A program made the translations under genes and the position numbers. From Phycomyces blakesleeanus NRRL 1555(-) (taxonomy: Eukaryota > Mucoromycota > Mucoromycetes > Mucorales > Phycomycetaceae), in assembly GCF_001638985.1 (NCBI RefSeq), contig NW_017265152.1, forward strand, positions 438,849 to 502,848: DNA of 64,000 bases. Direction: 5' to 3'. The notes under the pieces were generated by a model. It saw only the letters and a list, made by a program, of their open reading frames with translations, made no database searches and was not told the origin of the DNA. Of the stretch, positions 50,542 to 62,733 are shown in pieces (positions within the stretch are counted from its first letter, which is position 1; every line of letters starts with the position of its first letter).

Positions 50542-51683
50542 TAAGTGTGTTCCTTTTAGAGACTTTTAATAATTTTAGACCTTGTGAAAAAAAAGAAATA
50601 AAGAGAAATAAGAAAAAGACTTTACAGAATAAAAAAAATTATTGCATTAAAAAGTGAGGTATTCGGGATTGTTTATGGGTTAGTATCTCAATAATGGGAA
50701 AAGTAGATACTGTGAGAGTGTTATTTATTAAAGAGACAAAATAATATTGTTTATATCTGCTACTATTAAAATCCCTGTAATTCAAATCCCTGTTGTGTAA
50801 TGGTTGGTTTACACTGTATGAGTGTGCAGTGTATGTGTGCCTGGTGTGTAAAAGTTCCGGAGATTGTTAACTTGCCAGGACCATTAGCAAGAAGGAACCA
50901 GAGTTTGGTTGTGGGGTCTGTTCTTCACTCAATTGTGGTGTGTATACCACAATGTCTCAACATCATTCAGTAGAATAGTAGACCTAAAAGCTTCTTACTT
51001 TGTGAATACCTTTGGCATAAATTTTATTATTTTTGGGAACGTCTGTTATTTTCTACACCAGCATCTCTAAACATCTTAAGGAAATCACTCATTCCCTTGG
51101 AAAACTGTCTTGATACTTTCAATTATCGTTATAATATTGTTTCAATAAAACTTGACCTGGAATTCAACATTCCGTCACATATTGTGTTGAGATCCAGATA
51201 ATATTGTCTTGAAATATATGTGGACCAATTTTCTGGCGGCTGTTGGGTACCTTTTGTGCATAATTGTATTAGCAAAATAAGAAAATAAATTATTGTGCCC
51301 ATGAACAAAAAGCGCACAGACCACTTTAGAGTAACCTACAAATCGCCTTTCGAAACTTGTACTCCACTTTGAGAGTTATTGCTACACCGATCAATACTGA
51401 ACCTTTCCTTACTTCTTTGCTTCTTTGCTTTATTCTACTTTGCAGAATACTTTTGCAAAGTCTATAAATTGTCTCTTAGTGGCTGTTAATTCTGTCGTAT
51501 AACAGTTACACAGCCTCAATAAAAGGAATATACAGTCATATCACATTTGCTCTGACGTGGACATCTAGGACTGACAAAAAGAGCAGTCCTAAACTTTAAT
51601 CGCAGACGAAAATTTTCGATTACATATAGAACCCCTCCAACGCGCGTCGTTTGTTTTCTCCTTGAGCAACAACAGTCCCGGTT

Positions 51684-52182
51684 TCATAGTGAGGCGTCTC
51701 TTGCGACCGTTGCAGGGAGATTCTTCCATGCTACAAGCATCGGAAAGTGAAAGTTGTTACTCGCCAGCTCAGTTAATTCTGAGAAGTCGTGGGGCATGGT
51801 CTCTTTTCATTTTTGGAAGGACTACTGTGTACATCGCATCGCCAATGTGGAATCATGATGCTGGGGGGAGGGAGGTCTAACCTGTGGTGAGATGTGCTGG
51901 CTCTTCACTGCTAACCTGACTGAACTCTTTAACGGCTGACGGTGAAGCTACTGGTAGTCGAATGAGCTGGACCTTATCACCTAGTGGTAAGTTCTCTGGC
52001 GAGTTCGCACCCACATTACTCGGTGACGAGATGTGGGGCTGGATGAACGGGTGCTTTCCGTTGGTTTGCCACCATTCCAGCACCTCCTTCGCTACCAAGT
52101 CAGGTTTACGTCCTGAAGGAGATTGAGCCGCGTAATGCGGGGACAAAGAACTTGGTGTCATGCTTTTTATTCTTTTACTCAT
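51684..52182 (-). CDS. Unrecognised small two-exon protein
   Basis: Exons 52182-51882 and 51802-51684 give 139 residues in frame (GT-AG intron of 79 nt, phase 1). The protein begins MSKRIKSMTPSSLSPHYAAQ, has a helical-looking segment DLVAKEVLEWWQTNGKHPFI, and ends PMLVAWKNLPATVARDASL. The coding stretch is clearly more GC-balanced than the flanks, supporting a real gene. I recognise no family. In-frame ATGs exist 12 nt upstream and 21 nt downstream of the chosen start. It could also be part of a longer gene whose other exons I missed. Confidence 0.45.
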
Positions 52183-53503
52183 GTAAAGGAACATTAAGTG
52201 AAATTAAATCAAATAGAATAGTTTCTTTATGTATATATATGTATATCTTTAAATAAATAAATAAATAAAGTCTTTCTTAGCTATTGTCAACTTTAATAAA
52301 AAAACACGCTTTTAAACTTTTTTTTACTTGATTGATGTCAATGTTGTAATTAGGAGGATTAATTTACAAGAAAAAATTAATAAAATAAAATATAATATAA
52401 TGTAATGTAATTTGATGTAAAATGTATGCTCTCATCATTGTGCCGAACACCGTATTTGATTGCATAGACTGTTTTTGTCTATAACGTTTATATGGAAAAC
52501 TCATAATAATTCTTGAGAATGCCGATGGAGCGATGTATATATTATTGAATTTGGCTAATCCGGATGGTAAATGTAAAGAGCATGCATTGGAATGAGGGAA
52601 AGAGAAAAAAAAAGGAAGAGGAATGCGAGATGAGAGGGAATAAATAAATGTTTGTTTGAAAGAGAGAGAGAGAACGCGGTGAACTGAATACACAAGGCTC
52701 TCGTTGTATTTACACAGAATGTGTACAAAAAAGAGTTAATTTGAATGTATCTATGAAACAATAATCATTACTTACAAACCTTTTTGACTTTTAAATATCA
52801 ATGAATGGCTAGTACCTTCTATTTTTCGTTGCATATACACACATGCAATTATATTTACAGTGCAAGCGATGATTTTAATTCAGATAAGAGTAAATAAGTA
52901 TTGAAAGTATAAAATACATCCTTCAATATTCTATATAAAAATAATTCGCCAAAGATATACAGAAGTTTTTTATATTGTAACCATTAAAGGTAAGCTGAAA
53001 TACATATGGTATATTGAATAACAAAATATAAGCATCATAAAGAAGCACATTTTCATATTAAATTGCATGGAGTGGAATTCTGATATATTCCAGCTAATAC
53101 AGTTGATTCATTGATATAACTTGTTTGTAGTTCAACTTACTTATTTTTTGGTTTAGGTGCAAGTGCAAGTGCAAGTGCTCAAAACATGATCTGCTTTCAC
53201 CATTTCAATATCATTAGATTATTAAATAAAATGCATTTCATTTTCCATGAATATAGTAAATAAAGTGTGTTTACTATACTTAAGAATCGTGTAACTACTG
53301 CTTGATATGTCTTAAGTGAGACAAATCCCACAACCGGTTTTTAAGAAGAAAAGAAAAGAAAAATAAATGAGAGCTAATGTATTTATATATGATAGTGTGG
53401 TTACATATGAAGGGCAAAAGTACATCGTATTTTTTGGCTGATTAAATGTTTCTTAGGCCACTAATTAATTTGTGTGTTATTATTACTTTTAACGGCTCTA
53501 GTA
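52183..53503. other. AT-rich intergenic region
   Basis: 1.3 kb with simple repeats (TATATG near 52231, AAAT at 52250-52267, AG at 52663-52673 and a GTGCAA hexamer at 53158-53176). No gene recognised; short open frames are low-complexity. Confidence 0.45.
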
Positions 53504-56500
53504 TTAGGTTTCTATCCAATCCTTGGTAGCTGCCCGGAATATGTGCTGGCCCATCAACTTTGCTACCACAGAACCGATAGCTTCTTGCTCCATTACAACC
53601 TCTACAGATCCAGCTGCGTATGTATGCCAGTAAACCATCATATCACATTCATTGTGGGCTTCTGGAGTATGCATAGAATAAAGTGTATCATACTGTTCCT
53701 TCCATAGCTCTGCTTGACGCTGTTGTAATTTTCGTCTTGCTTCTTCTGCGGATGGAAGCGAAGCTGGCAAAGCTGACTTTGTGCCCAAAGATCCAGAAAG
53801 AGTGAATAAATATAGGTGAACTATAGATGCCAATATTTTGCGATGAGGATTCATAGGATTCATTATCCCTTTTCGTACTTCAGGTCCAATAAGTTTCTGT
53901 TTTAAAAAACAGATTGCATTAGTTGAATCTAGAGCAAACTCTAAAAATTCAACTTACTTGAGCTCTGATCATGTGGCTAATCCAATAGAGTATCTTCTGT
54001 TCATGTTCGATAATCTTTTGATAAGACTCTATTGGAAACGGAGCCTTACTTATTCGGGGTTCCGTACAAGATAACTGAAGCATTTCCCGCGCTGATTGAA
54101 GTTGTGTCCAAAGAAGTTTACTTTGTATAGTGGTGTCGGCCAAAGTTGATTGATAGCGATACGAAGACGTATTTTCTTGGCACACAAGTGAGGCTACTTT
54201 TGAGTATTGGATTCCCGTATCGTTAAGAAGGGAGGCTAGCTGCTTGCGCATAACCTCACGCGCCCAAACAGGCCAGAACAGATTATCAATAATCATGGCA
54301 ACTAAAACGGCAACAATAGAAGTTGCGGTTCTCTTCCACACTGGATCGAATAGCGACTCATTCGTATTATTGGAATAACCGGTGGACACAATAACACTCA
54401 TTGTGAGTAAGGATATAAAACCAATGCGTGGATAGGTCGATCCAAGTAAAAAGTACCAAAGTGGAATTTGGAATACAAGCACAAGGACGGCAACAACATA
54501 CGGATTCTCATTGCGATTTCCAGCCAACAGAGCAATATACCCACATACTGCGCCGAGAATAGTAGCAACAATTCTATAAAAGCACTGTTGCATTGTTGAT
54601 CCTACTGTATAATTGAATACTACCATGGCCGATAAAAGTGCCCATTGGCCGTGATTTTCCTTTATTATGTTAGTTTAATGTTAATTCATATGAGAAAAAC
54701 TGTAGCATACGTTATAAAGTCCGTTAACACCTGGTATTGGCAACCATGCCATGAAAGCCAGAATTTCAGTGACCAGGCCAAATTTTATTGCGTATCGCGT
54801 AGGTCCAGATTGAAGAAAATCAAAAACCGAACGTAGCCATCGATTCCACGCATGTCTTCCAGGTGCGTTTTGAAGTGGGTATTCTTCATCTGTGAAATTT
54901 CCATAGTCGGTCTCCATTGATGAATATGATCGACTTCGATTGATAGAACTAGAAGTTTCTCTAGGTTTTGAGACACCAGAAGCCTGTGAACGTAACCCTG
55001 GTCTTGTTTCCACGCGCTCAACCTCTTTGCTAAACAAAGTTTGCTCACTTGGATCATGCTCACCCTTGTTATCATTCCCTCCCTTGGAAAGCCATTTTTT
55101 TAATGGAACTCTCGGGAAAAATAAACGAGCCCAGCTTCTCGGCTCCCTGCGTCTCAACAACTCATCTACGAACATTTCCAAATTTTCCATTTCTTTACCA
55201 AATTCTATTAAAGTAAATACAATGGTGTATACCAAGTAATGCTCTTCCATTGGTGTCATACTGCGATCTTTGAACTCGTGATGTAGCAATGTATAAGTTG
55301 CCTTGATATCTCCTAGGGCTTTGTCAAGACTACAACTACTTTCAGCCCCTTGAAGAAACTCTGGTGAAGTATGTGTAGATAGAGAGTTCTTTGATTGTGT
55401 ACGCTTTCTTGGTATGGCTTTGCGATCTGCCATCTTAACTCTGATGTCTTCCATAATCTTTCTGCATGTCCGAAGAAATTGCTTGAGTTCTGGTTGGATT
55501 AAGTTTTGAAGATGTATAATGTGAAGGTACTTGATTGGGTTGGATGCCGATATTAAGTTCACCGTATGGGTAGAGTAAACATCCAGATTATTGACTCCAG
55601 GTTGACGCTGGCGTAGAGTATCGTGTTCAGTTACTTTCTCATTGGATATACCTCTGTATGACTCTTCTAATTGACGGGAGATTCTTATATCCAACATAAT
55701 CCGGGCTTCTTTCTCAATTGCTAATGAGAAACCTAGCATGCTTTGGCAAAGGGCTTCAACAGAATGAACTGTTGCTTTATACCATCGAGGATAGAAGTGA
55801 GATACGACTACCTCATACTTTGCTTCAGACCAGGCTTTATTCATTTTTGTCATATCTGCTTGAAGTTTGGCACTCATTGTTGAAAGCTTTCTAGCCAACT
55901 CCAAATCACCTGCCATTATTCCTGCGTCGTCATTCTTTAACATATCAGTATGTACAAAATCAAGAATCTGACTAATCGAACAAAGGACGTCTTCAAGAGA
56001 TGTTCTGTGAATTGGTAACAGAAATACGACAAGTTTTTTTATGTCGTTAAAGATTAAATATACTGCAAATAAAGTAGAAGAAAGACGACTAAAACTTACT
56101 CAAATGATTTCGATGCCGTTGCAGGCCAGAGAAATATGTTGGTGAGCAGGGCTAGGGCGCCACCCATAATTATAGGATAAAATATATCGACAATAGATAT
56201 TATATTAAAAGAGGTGTTGTAAATCCCTTTCGTTAATGCAAACATCGGGATGGTAAATCCTTGAAGGGCCGGAATATATAATCGGGGGTACTTGAGACGA
56301 TAGTATGCAATCCCCATCATACTGATACCAAATCCTATACCAGCTATTACACCTGCACCATTGCTGTATAATCCTTTATGACCATTTAGGAGAGCTCTGT
56401 TGTAAAGTGTGCAAAGATAGGCTACAATGGCGGACCAAATAACAGGAATGATCATCATTCCAATGTTGAGAATCATCTCGATGCATTGATTACCGGTTGT

Positions 56501-56695
56501 TCCACTTGGGTTAAAGAACAGAGTACCTAAAGGTAGTAGGTAAGGCACAGCTCCGAGATGAGGGCTGACCTCTGGAATGAGTACCAGGATAATTCCAATT
56601 TCATAAGCTACGGTGCATTTGATTATTTTCTTCCAAAGTTCTTTTTTTCCAAGAAACAGTGATTTGGTCCATTGAACCAATTTTATCCATGACAT
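53504..56695 (-). CDS. BRE4-like / ArAE_2 (FUSC-type) multi-pass membrane protein
   Basis: Large fungal membrane protein of the brefeldin-A-sensitivity (Bre4)/aromatic acid exporter-like family, with an ArAE_2_N-type N-terminus and a DUF2421-type C-terminal half. Exons on the minus strand: 56695-56100, 56004-54711, 54659-53958, 53896-53504; 994 residues. The first ~200 residues hold about six membrane segments (KCTVAYEIGIILVLIPEV, GTLFFNPSGTTGNQ). A ~350-residue cytosolic helical and Ser/Arg-rich region follows. A second set of about six membrane segments lies around YNENHGQWALLSAMVVFNYT, LGAVCGYIALLAGNR and FWPVWAREVMRK. The C-terminal ~250 residues are soluble and helical. The FWP motif recurs at the end of both membrane halves (LWPATASK, FWPVWARE), as in FUSC-like transporters. 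Substrate unknown. Confidence 0.85.
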
Positions 56696-57033
56696 AAGAC
56701 AAGCGGTTATCTCTCTTTTTTTTTAGAAAAATTGTTTCTTGGTTTCTTCTGATTCCTTGGTGGTGTTCTTTTTTCTTCAAAAATTGTATTCGAATTGTAG
56801 ATGCTTTAAATATGACTTCGAGGAATTACGATCATTTTCTTGATTTGTGCGACACAATTATTTTTTAAAAAGTGTGACACTCTTTATTTTTAAGAGCACG
56901 ACAATTTAACTTTATTTTTTCTTTTTTTAATTTTTAGCTATTTTTTTTGCGACATCATTTTGACAAAAAATAATAATAATAATAATAAAAGTGTGTTTGC
57001 TTTCTTGTGGAATTAAAAGAATCTCATCACATC
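56696..57033. promoter_or_regulatory. Bidirectional promoter, BRE4-like / RRP8
   Basis: 338 bp between divergent starts, strongly T/A-rich with an AAT repeat at about 56970-56990. Two imperfect direct repeats contain a GCGACA/GCACGACAAT-type string (about 56847-56856, 56885-56909). Confidence 0.4.
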
Positions 57034-59147
57034 ATGCAACCTTTTTTCGGAACAAGTGGTTGGAGTCTGCCTACTCAAATTGTGCTCGAAAAAGATGAAA
57101 AATCACTTAAAACCAGTAAACCTAGAGGTCGTAACCAGGAACCCAAGATATTCACCAAGGAAGAGACTGCCACAAGGGAAGCCGATCAGATCCAAAAGCA
57201 GATTTCACGATTAAATCGTCAGACCGGCCAGACTGAGCAAAAAGGTCCCACACCTAGCAAGCGTCCATTGGATGAGAATGGTGTCCCAAAAAAGAAGGCA
57301 AAACCTTCTCGTGCCAAGCGTGCAAAGTTGGCAGCTGAAAGACGAAATGGCAACGTTCAACAAACACCAGCATTCCCTCAAGTTGCAGCACCTGTTAAAA
57401 ACACTCCTCCCAAATCAGACAAAAAAGTTACTAAGGAAGAAATTGTAAATGAGACCATAGAGAAAACTGCCGAGATTTCCAAGACCCCCAAAAAGACTGT
57501 TGAGATTGTCAAGACCCCTAAAGAAACGGTAGAAAAGACTGTCAAGGTTACAAAGATTCCTAACGAAACAGTAGAAAAGACTGTCGAGATTTCCGAGATT
57601 CCCAAAGAGACTCTTAAAAAGACTATTAAGGAAACTGTCAAGGAAGCTGTCAAGGAAACCCCTGTTGAGGCTACTAAAACTCCAAAGAAGGCCGAAAAGG
57701 AAATTATCAAGGATGCTCCTGCTGTGACTAATGTTAAAAAGGAACAACCCAAGGTAGAGACTACTGGAAAGTCGTTAAACAACGTTCAAAAGAAGAAGCT
57801 TCAAGCTGTAAGTTTTTATTTTTTATTTCATTTTATTTATTTATTAAAAAAAAAGAAAGAAAGGGTGAAATACAATGGGGTGTGTTAATAATTATGGATC
57901 ATAATTCTCACAAAATTAATTAAATAAATAATTCTATACACATAGCTTCTCGCAAATAAAAACAAGGTCCAAGTTTCCGAGGTTACAGAAAAACCAAAGT
58001 CTGAAAAGACTGTAGAAAAACCCAAGAGAGTAGAGAAAACCAAAAAGACACCAATTACCAAAACTGTAGTTCCTGCACAAAAGGCTGGTGTGGTTACCTC
58101 TGCTCCAGTAAAAGATACCAAGAGCACATTAACAGCCCTTCAACTTAAAATGAAAGAGAAACTGTCAGGCGCTCGTTTCAGATGGTTGAATGAAAAATTG
58201 TATACAACCAAGGGCGATGAAGCTTATGGTCTTTTCCAAGAGAAACCAGAGCTCTTTGACGAGGTAAATATTGTGTGAAGATAAATCGGGTAGGGATGAT
58301 TTACTGTGGTCTAGAAAATACTTACTTTTATGTTCATATTCATATAATTTCTCTTTTTAAAAAAAAGTACCACGAAGGATTCCGTCATCAGGTCGAATCT
58401 TGGCCTGTTAACCCTGTCGATGTTATTATCGATCAATTGCGTGGATTGCCTGCTGGTACCGTTGTAGCTGATTTGGGCTGCGGTGATGCCAAGATTGGAC
58501 ATGTCTTGACTGAGCAAAAGGTGTTGAGTTTCGATTTGATTGCCAAGAATGACAAAGTTATTGCGTGCGATATCTCAAAGCTACCATTGCCAGCAAACTT
58601 TGTCGATGTCGTGGTATTCTCTCTGTCCTTAATGGGCACCAATTATCTCGATTTCCTTAAAGAAGCTCACCGTGTCCTCAAACTCGGGTAAGACTTATAT
58701 GGATTTTAATAAAAGAATAAGACAGACAGAGAGAGAATATTACTGACATAGTATCTGTTTTTAGTGGCGAACTCAAGATTGCCGAAGTTGTCAGTAGATT
58801 TAGTGACTTGGATTCATTTATTGACTTGTTGGAGAACCTCGGATTTGAGTTTATTGGAAAGGCAAGTATTATCGAGTTCATGAATTTTATGTGAAAATAA
58901 TGTCTTACACGTATAAATATACTATTTACAGGAGGACGATAACAAGATGTTTGTGATGATGTATTTCAACAAGCGCAATTTTAAGCCCACTGCCGATGAT
59001 GCTGAGGATGATGATATGTTGGAGGGTTTGAGCAAGACTCAGAAACGTTCTCTTCAAAAAGGTGCAGGTGTAAGAGGCATGTCGGCTTCTAAACTACAGA
59101 AGCAATCTCAACAATTATTGAAGCCTTGCCTTTACAAAAAACGATAG
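57034..59147 (+). CDS. RRP8: rRNA m1A methyltransferase RRP8 (nucleomethylin-like)
   Basis: Nucleolar SAM-dependent methyltransferase making the m1A in helix 25.1 of 25S/28S rRNA. Exons 57034-57807, 57946-58263, 58368-58687, 58765-58861 and 58932-59147 give 574 residues. The N-terminal ~350 residues are Lys/Thr/Glu-rich with tandem ETVEKTV-like repeats and nuclear basic clusters (KKKAKPSRAKRAK). The family's entry motif GARFRWLNEKLYT is followed by the methyltransferase fold: SAM motif VADLGCGDAKIG, ACDISKLPLP, FSLSLMGTNY, EAHRVLKLGGELKIAEV. The C-terminus KRSLQKGAGVRGMSASKLQK.. is basic. The last intron (58862-58931) is GC-AG (AAG|GCAAGT). The N-terminal extension is longer than in yeast Rrp8. 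Confidence 0.94.
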
Positions 59148-59576
59148 ATAAATAGAAAGAAGAAGAAACCCCTTTCTGTCTTTTTGTTTAAAGAAGATAA
59201 TAATATTGCATATTCATCTCATTGAAATTTATCCAAATAGATTTATCATTTTCCTTCATTAAAATCAACATCAATACCAAAAACATTAGCGTTGTCCTTT
59301 TATCTTGTATATTAAAAGAAAGAAAGAAAAGGCTTTACATCAAGTGAAATAGAATATTAAGCCAAAATATCGCGATCTTTATGGTTAAAGAAGCGCTCTA
59401 GACTCATGCGTAAAAAGTTGTTGTACAAAGGACATTTTTCCCTCTCTCTCTTATATAGAGTGCTTTGTCATTTTTGTTCCCATGGCTTTCTTTATCAATT
59501 ATATTACCCAAAAGTACTTTCTGTATTTCCAATCTTTTTTATTCTCCTTTTTCCTTTTCCCTTTCTCTTGGTCCCC
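59148..59576. other. Intergenic spacer
   Basis: 429 bp between RRP8 and the rhodanese gene. AT-rich then pyrimidine-rich close to 59577; probably 3' UTR plus promoter. Confidence 0.4.
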
Positions 59577-60216
59577 ATGGTTCGCTCACAAATCCTCTCT
59601 CAAGTACGATGTCTTCCAAGACAATGGTCCAACAGGGCATTTTCTGCGGTAAGAATTAATTAGCGGAACGTGAGAACAAGAGTGCGGGGAAAAGAAAATA
59701 AAAAGAAAGCTCATTCGAGTACTGTATAGACATCATCATCCCTCGATCGATGGAGTGATGTAGTAAGCCGTACCCAGAAAACTCTTCAGGTTACCGAGAT
59801 AGCTGTTTCAGATCTGGAGAATGAGCTCTCAGGAGACTCTCCTTCAAGCTCGTTGGACTCGCCCGTAGTTATTGATGTTAGAGAAGCAACCGAGTGGAAG
59901 CTTGGAAAGGTAAAAAATAAAATTCTGATGGGAGAAACCAGATAGGTGTACATTAGAAGCATACTAATGCACGGTGAGTCTTGCTTAGATCCCTCATGCT
60001 ATCTGTCTTTCGCGTGGAGTGTTAGAGCTAAAGATAGAAAAGGTTGTTCCAGTGGACTCTCAAAGACCAATCGTATTGTATTGTGCAGGTGGCTATCGCA
60101 GTATCATGGCTGCAGAGGCTCTAGTGCGCATGGGTTACAACAAGGACCTTCTGCGCAGTCTCAAGGGGGGTTTTGGTGCATGGTGCAAAAAAGGCTATGC
60201 AGTTGAAGGCAACTAA
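59577..60216 (+). CDS. Single-domain rhodanese-like protein, probably mitochondrial
   Basis: Sulfurtransferase fold protein. Exons 59577-59648, 59730-59909 and 59989-60216 give 159 residues. Exon 1 (MVRSQILSQVRCLPRQWSNR, then AFSA) is Arg-rich without acidic residues and looks like a mitochondrial presequence. The rhodanese domain shows VVIDVREATEWKLGK, IPHAICLSRGVLELKI, and the active-site loop LYCAGGYRS with the catalytic Cys, ending GGFGAWCKKGY. Loop size (CAGGYR, six residues) fits the thiosulfate sulfurtransferase type and not Cdc25/arsenate reductases. It could work in sulfur or sulfide metabolism. It is convergent with the RBM25 gene, with only 110 bp between stop codons. Confidence 0.88.
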
Positions 60217-60326
60217 CAAAAAAGAAGAAAAAGAGTACGGGCCTTTGAGCTTTCCTTGAACACTGGTTTTATTATCTTTATTATCATTTGTTTATTTATG
60301 TATGTATTTATTTATTTATTTAGTTT

Positions 60327-62733
60327 TTACAGTCTTTGGAACTTTCTTTCAGTCTCGAAAATCAGTGCTCTCCAAAGCTTCATTACAAACATCATGGCCT
60401 CTTCATCCAATGTCTAGAAATTATGTACAACAGAATAATATTATATATTTATTTTATACTTTTTTTTTAAAAAAAAAAAAAAGAACCCACAAACAGTATA
60501 ATCACTTACCATCTCCAATTCGCTGACAAGTTCTGTGGGAGGTTTCTTGTTACGGATAAATTCAAGAATAAAGTCCACAAGATCGTCTTCTTGTACTCCC
60601 ACAATTTCCACAATCTTCTTTGATACAAATGGCTGTAATTTCGTAGAAATGAGATCCTGTACACGCCAAAAAAAATACCAATACATTAATTAGTAAGATA
60701 ACAAAAAAACTTTAATCCAGATCTATACAAACCTCATCGAGTTCATTCCACTTAACGGGCCAGTTCCAGAGCTCTTGTTCTGAACTGGGAATCGATCCAA
60801 TAAGTTCTTTCACACGCTGGGCGCGCTCTTCTGGATCGAGATGTGATGTGCCATCAATAGTCATATCATCACCATAATCCAGAGGAACAAGCACACGTTT
60901 TCGCTTTCCACCTTCTTCTTCGTCCTCTTCCTCTTCGTTACCACCCATATTGGGCACTCGTTTGATGGGTAGATTGAAGTTGAGTTTCCGTGGCTTGATC
61001 TCGATCTTGGTAATCTCATCTGGCTCTCGGTTGAGAACATTAGTCTCCTGTCGTGCTCTTTCTTCTTCTTCTGCTTGTCGTCTAGCCTCATCAAGCTCAT
61101 GTTGTTCTGCTCGTCTATCTTCATCATCTCGTTCCTCTTCTCTTCTCTTGACATCTTCTCTTGACTTTCTCCACCGTGAGCTGTTTATCCCGAAATTAGC
61201 TTATAGTCCTCCCAAAAAAAAATAGCAAATTGCCTGTCTTACCGGCTCACATAGAACTCTTGCGATCCTCTATCCATCTCCACTTCATCATCCCACTCAG
61301 CCAGCCGTTGTGCCCAATATTCTCGGCCTGTTCTCTCACGTTCATTGTCTTCTTCTTCTCGCTGTATATCGCGGTGGTAGTTTCGGAGTCGAGTTGATTC
61401 TCTGTGTTCATAGCGTTTCTCTCTCTAGACACATTCCCATCATAAATTGTGTGTTGTTTCTTTGTGATTCCACCCGTAGTATACTCTTTTTTCTTCATTA
61501 CTTACCAGCTGGAAAGCAGCAAGGACATCCTTTTCATGCTGCTCCTGTCTTCTACTCTCATTCTCTTCATCGTCCTCGACATAACCGTCTGGTTCGGATA
61601 AATGTTCAGTGTTTCCACGATGGAAATCCTGGCGTGATGCGAACCTATCGCCTCTTCGCCTGTTGCTGTCATGCTCTGGCCATCTCTCTCTACTACGATC
61701 TTGATCTCTTCTAGTCTTTTCTTGGTCACGTTTTACGGCTCTATCTTTGAAAACAGCAAGTTCTTTAGAAAGTAGATCTTCTTCAGTGGGTTCGCGGGCA
61801 GGTGCATCTGGATCCCGACCGTCCTGGAGTGCTTGTACGAGTTCCTGGATCGTTTCCAATGCCTTTTTGTCAGCTTCGGCGTCAGTCTATCAGCAAACAC
61901 TGGCTTTTAGTATATTATCCTGTCTTGAAAAATTATGCATATACGCATACACACACACACACGCACACCCCTATATATAAATATATATATTTACATCTGT
62001 CTTGGTACGCGTCTTCTGATATTGTTCGAGATGGTTACGGACATTATCATCCACCTTAACCTATATTATATATATATATATATATATATGGATTTAACAA
62101 ATAAGAAATAAGTCCACTCTGTCGGGTATCTACATTCTTCTATACTTGCGATCAGTTTTTTCTTGGTATCACTTCCGTCCATAGCTGTCAATGTGACGCC
62201 TTCTTGACCTTCTGCTCCACCAAGCACTCGCAATGCACGTAATACACTGTCAGGATCTTCATATTCTGCAAATCCAAATCCCTTTGGTTTTCCAGCCTGG
62301 TCCATTACGCGTTTCCAATGACGCAGAGATCCGCATGCCTTATGAAAGAAGAAGAAGAAAATGGTTGGATGAGGTTCGATGAAGATTGAGATGAGATGAA
62401 ATGTAAAGATGGGATCTAACCTTGAGAAAACGTTCGATCCACACATCATTTACACCAGTTGCAATTGCGCCCACAAACAAGGTCGAGAGTTTTCCAGATT
62501 CATGGGGTGCTTGTACGGGTGGGCGGACGGAAGGTGGTCGGGGGTTGTTGTAAGATTGAAGGGTTTGGTTACCAAATGGCCTCTGGTGTGGTATGAATCC
62601 GCCTGGGCGGGGTCCTCCATAGGAATTATGCCCTCCTGGGGGACGGTAAGCTGAGAAGATAAAGATGAGATTTGAATTGGATGACGATAATATACTTTAT
62701 ATTACCATAGGGATTGGGTCTGTAAGGATCCAT
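60327..62733 (-). CDS. RBM25-like splicing factor (RRM, RE/RD-rich, PWI)
   Basis: U1 snRNP-associated splicing regulator of the RBM25/Snu71 group. About nine exons on the minus strand, first exon 62733-62706, second 62650-62421, third 62338-62150. The protein begins MDPYRPNPYAYRPPGG with a Pro/Gly-rich segment. An RRM follows (LSTLFVGAIATGVNDVWIERFL, KPKGFGFAEYEDPD), then the RBM25-specific linker MDGSDTKKKLIVKVDD and a long Arg/Glu/Asp-rich helical region (RREERDDEDRRAEQHELDEARRQ). The protein ends with a PWI domain (ELWNWPVKWNELDE..QPFVSKKIVEIVGVQEDDLVDFILEFI) and terminal TLDEEAMMFVMKLWRALIFETER. The intron at 62061-62149 is GC-AG (ATC|GCAAGT) with a TA microsatellite before its acceptor. 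Exact boundaries of middle exons were not all fixed. Confidence 0.9.

Larger units (their letters stand above)
48133..51683. other. Gene-poor AT-rich region with coding-like scraps
   Basis: About 3.5 kb with no confident gene. It contains a duplicated palindromic motif (48401-48495), an exon-like frame at about 50371-50541 (+), a short hairpin near 50934-50956 and a coding-looking minus-strand patch near 51130-51320. The remainder is AT-rich. Confidence 0.55.

Noticed and set aside
50800..50960. Possible small RNA or tRNA-like segment with a hairpin (ATTGTGGT..ACCACAAT)
   Set aside because: The 8-bp stem is short and isolated; no cloverleaf or snRNA motif was recognised, and chance palindromes are common at this length.
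52364..52693. 109-codon minus-strand frame
   Set aside because: Hydrophobic, Ser/Phe-rich translation of simple-sequence DNA (AG-repeat, AT-runs); non-coding appearance.
42712..53503. Centromere or mating-type-like region hypothesis for the gene-poor stretch
   Set aside because: Although AT-rich with transposon debris and palindromes, it contains ordinary-looking genes, no HMG or homeodomain gene, and no retroelement array, so there is no positive support.
60860..61225. Plus-strand Ser-rich frame over the RBM25 gene
   Set aside because: Antisense shadow of the Arg/Glu-rich RBM25 exon (SSS runs mirror RRE/EEE codons).
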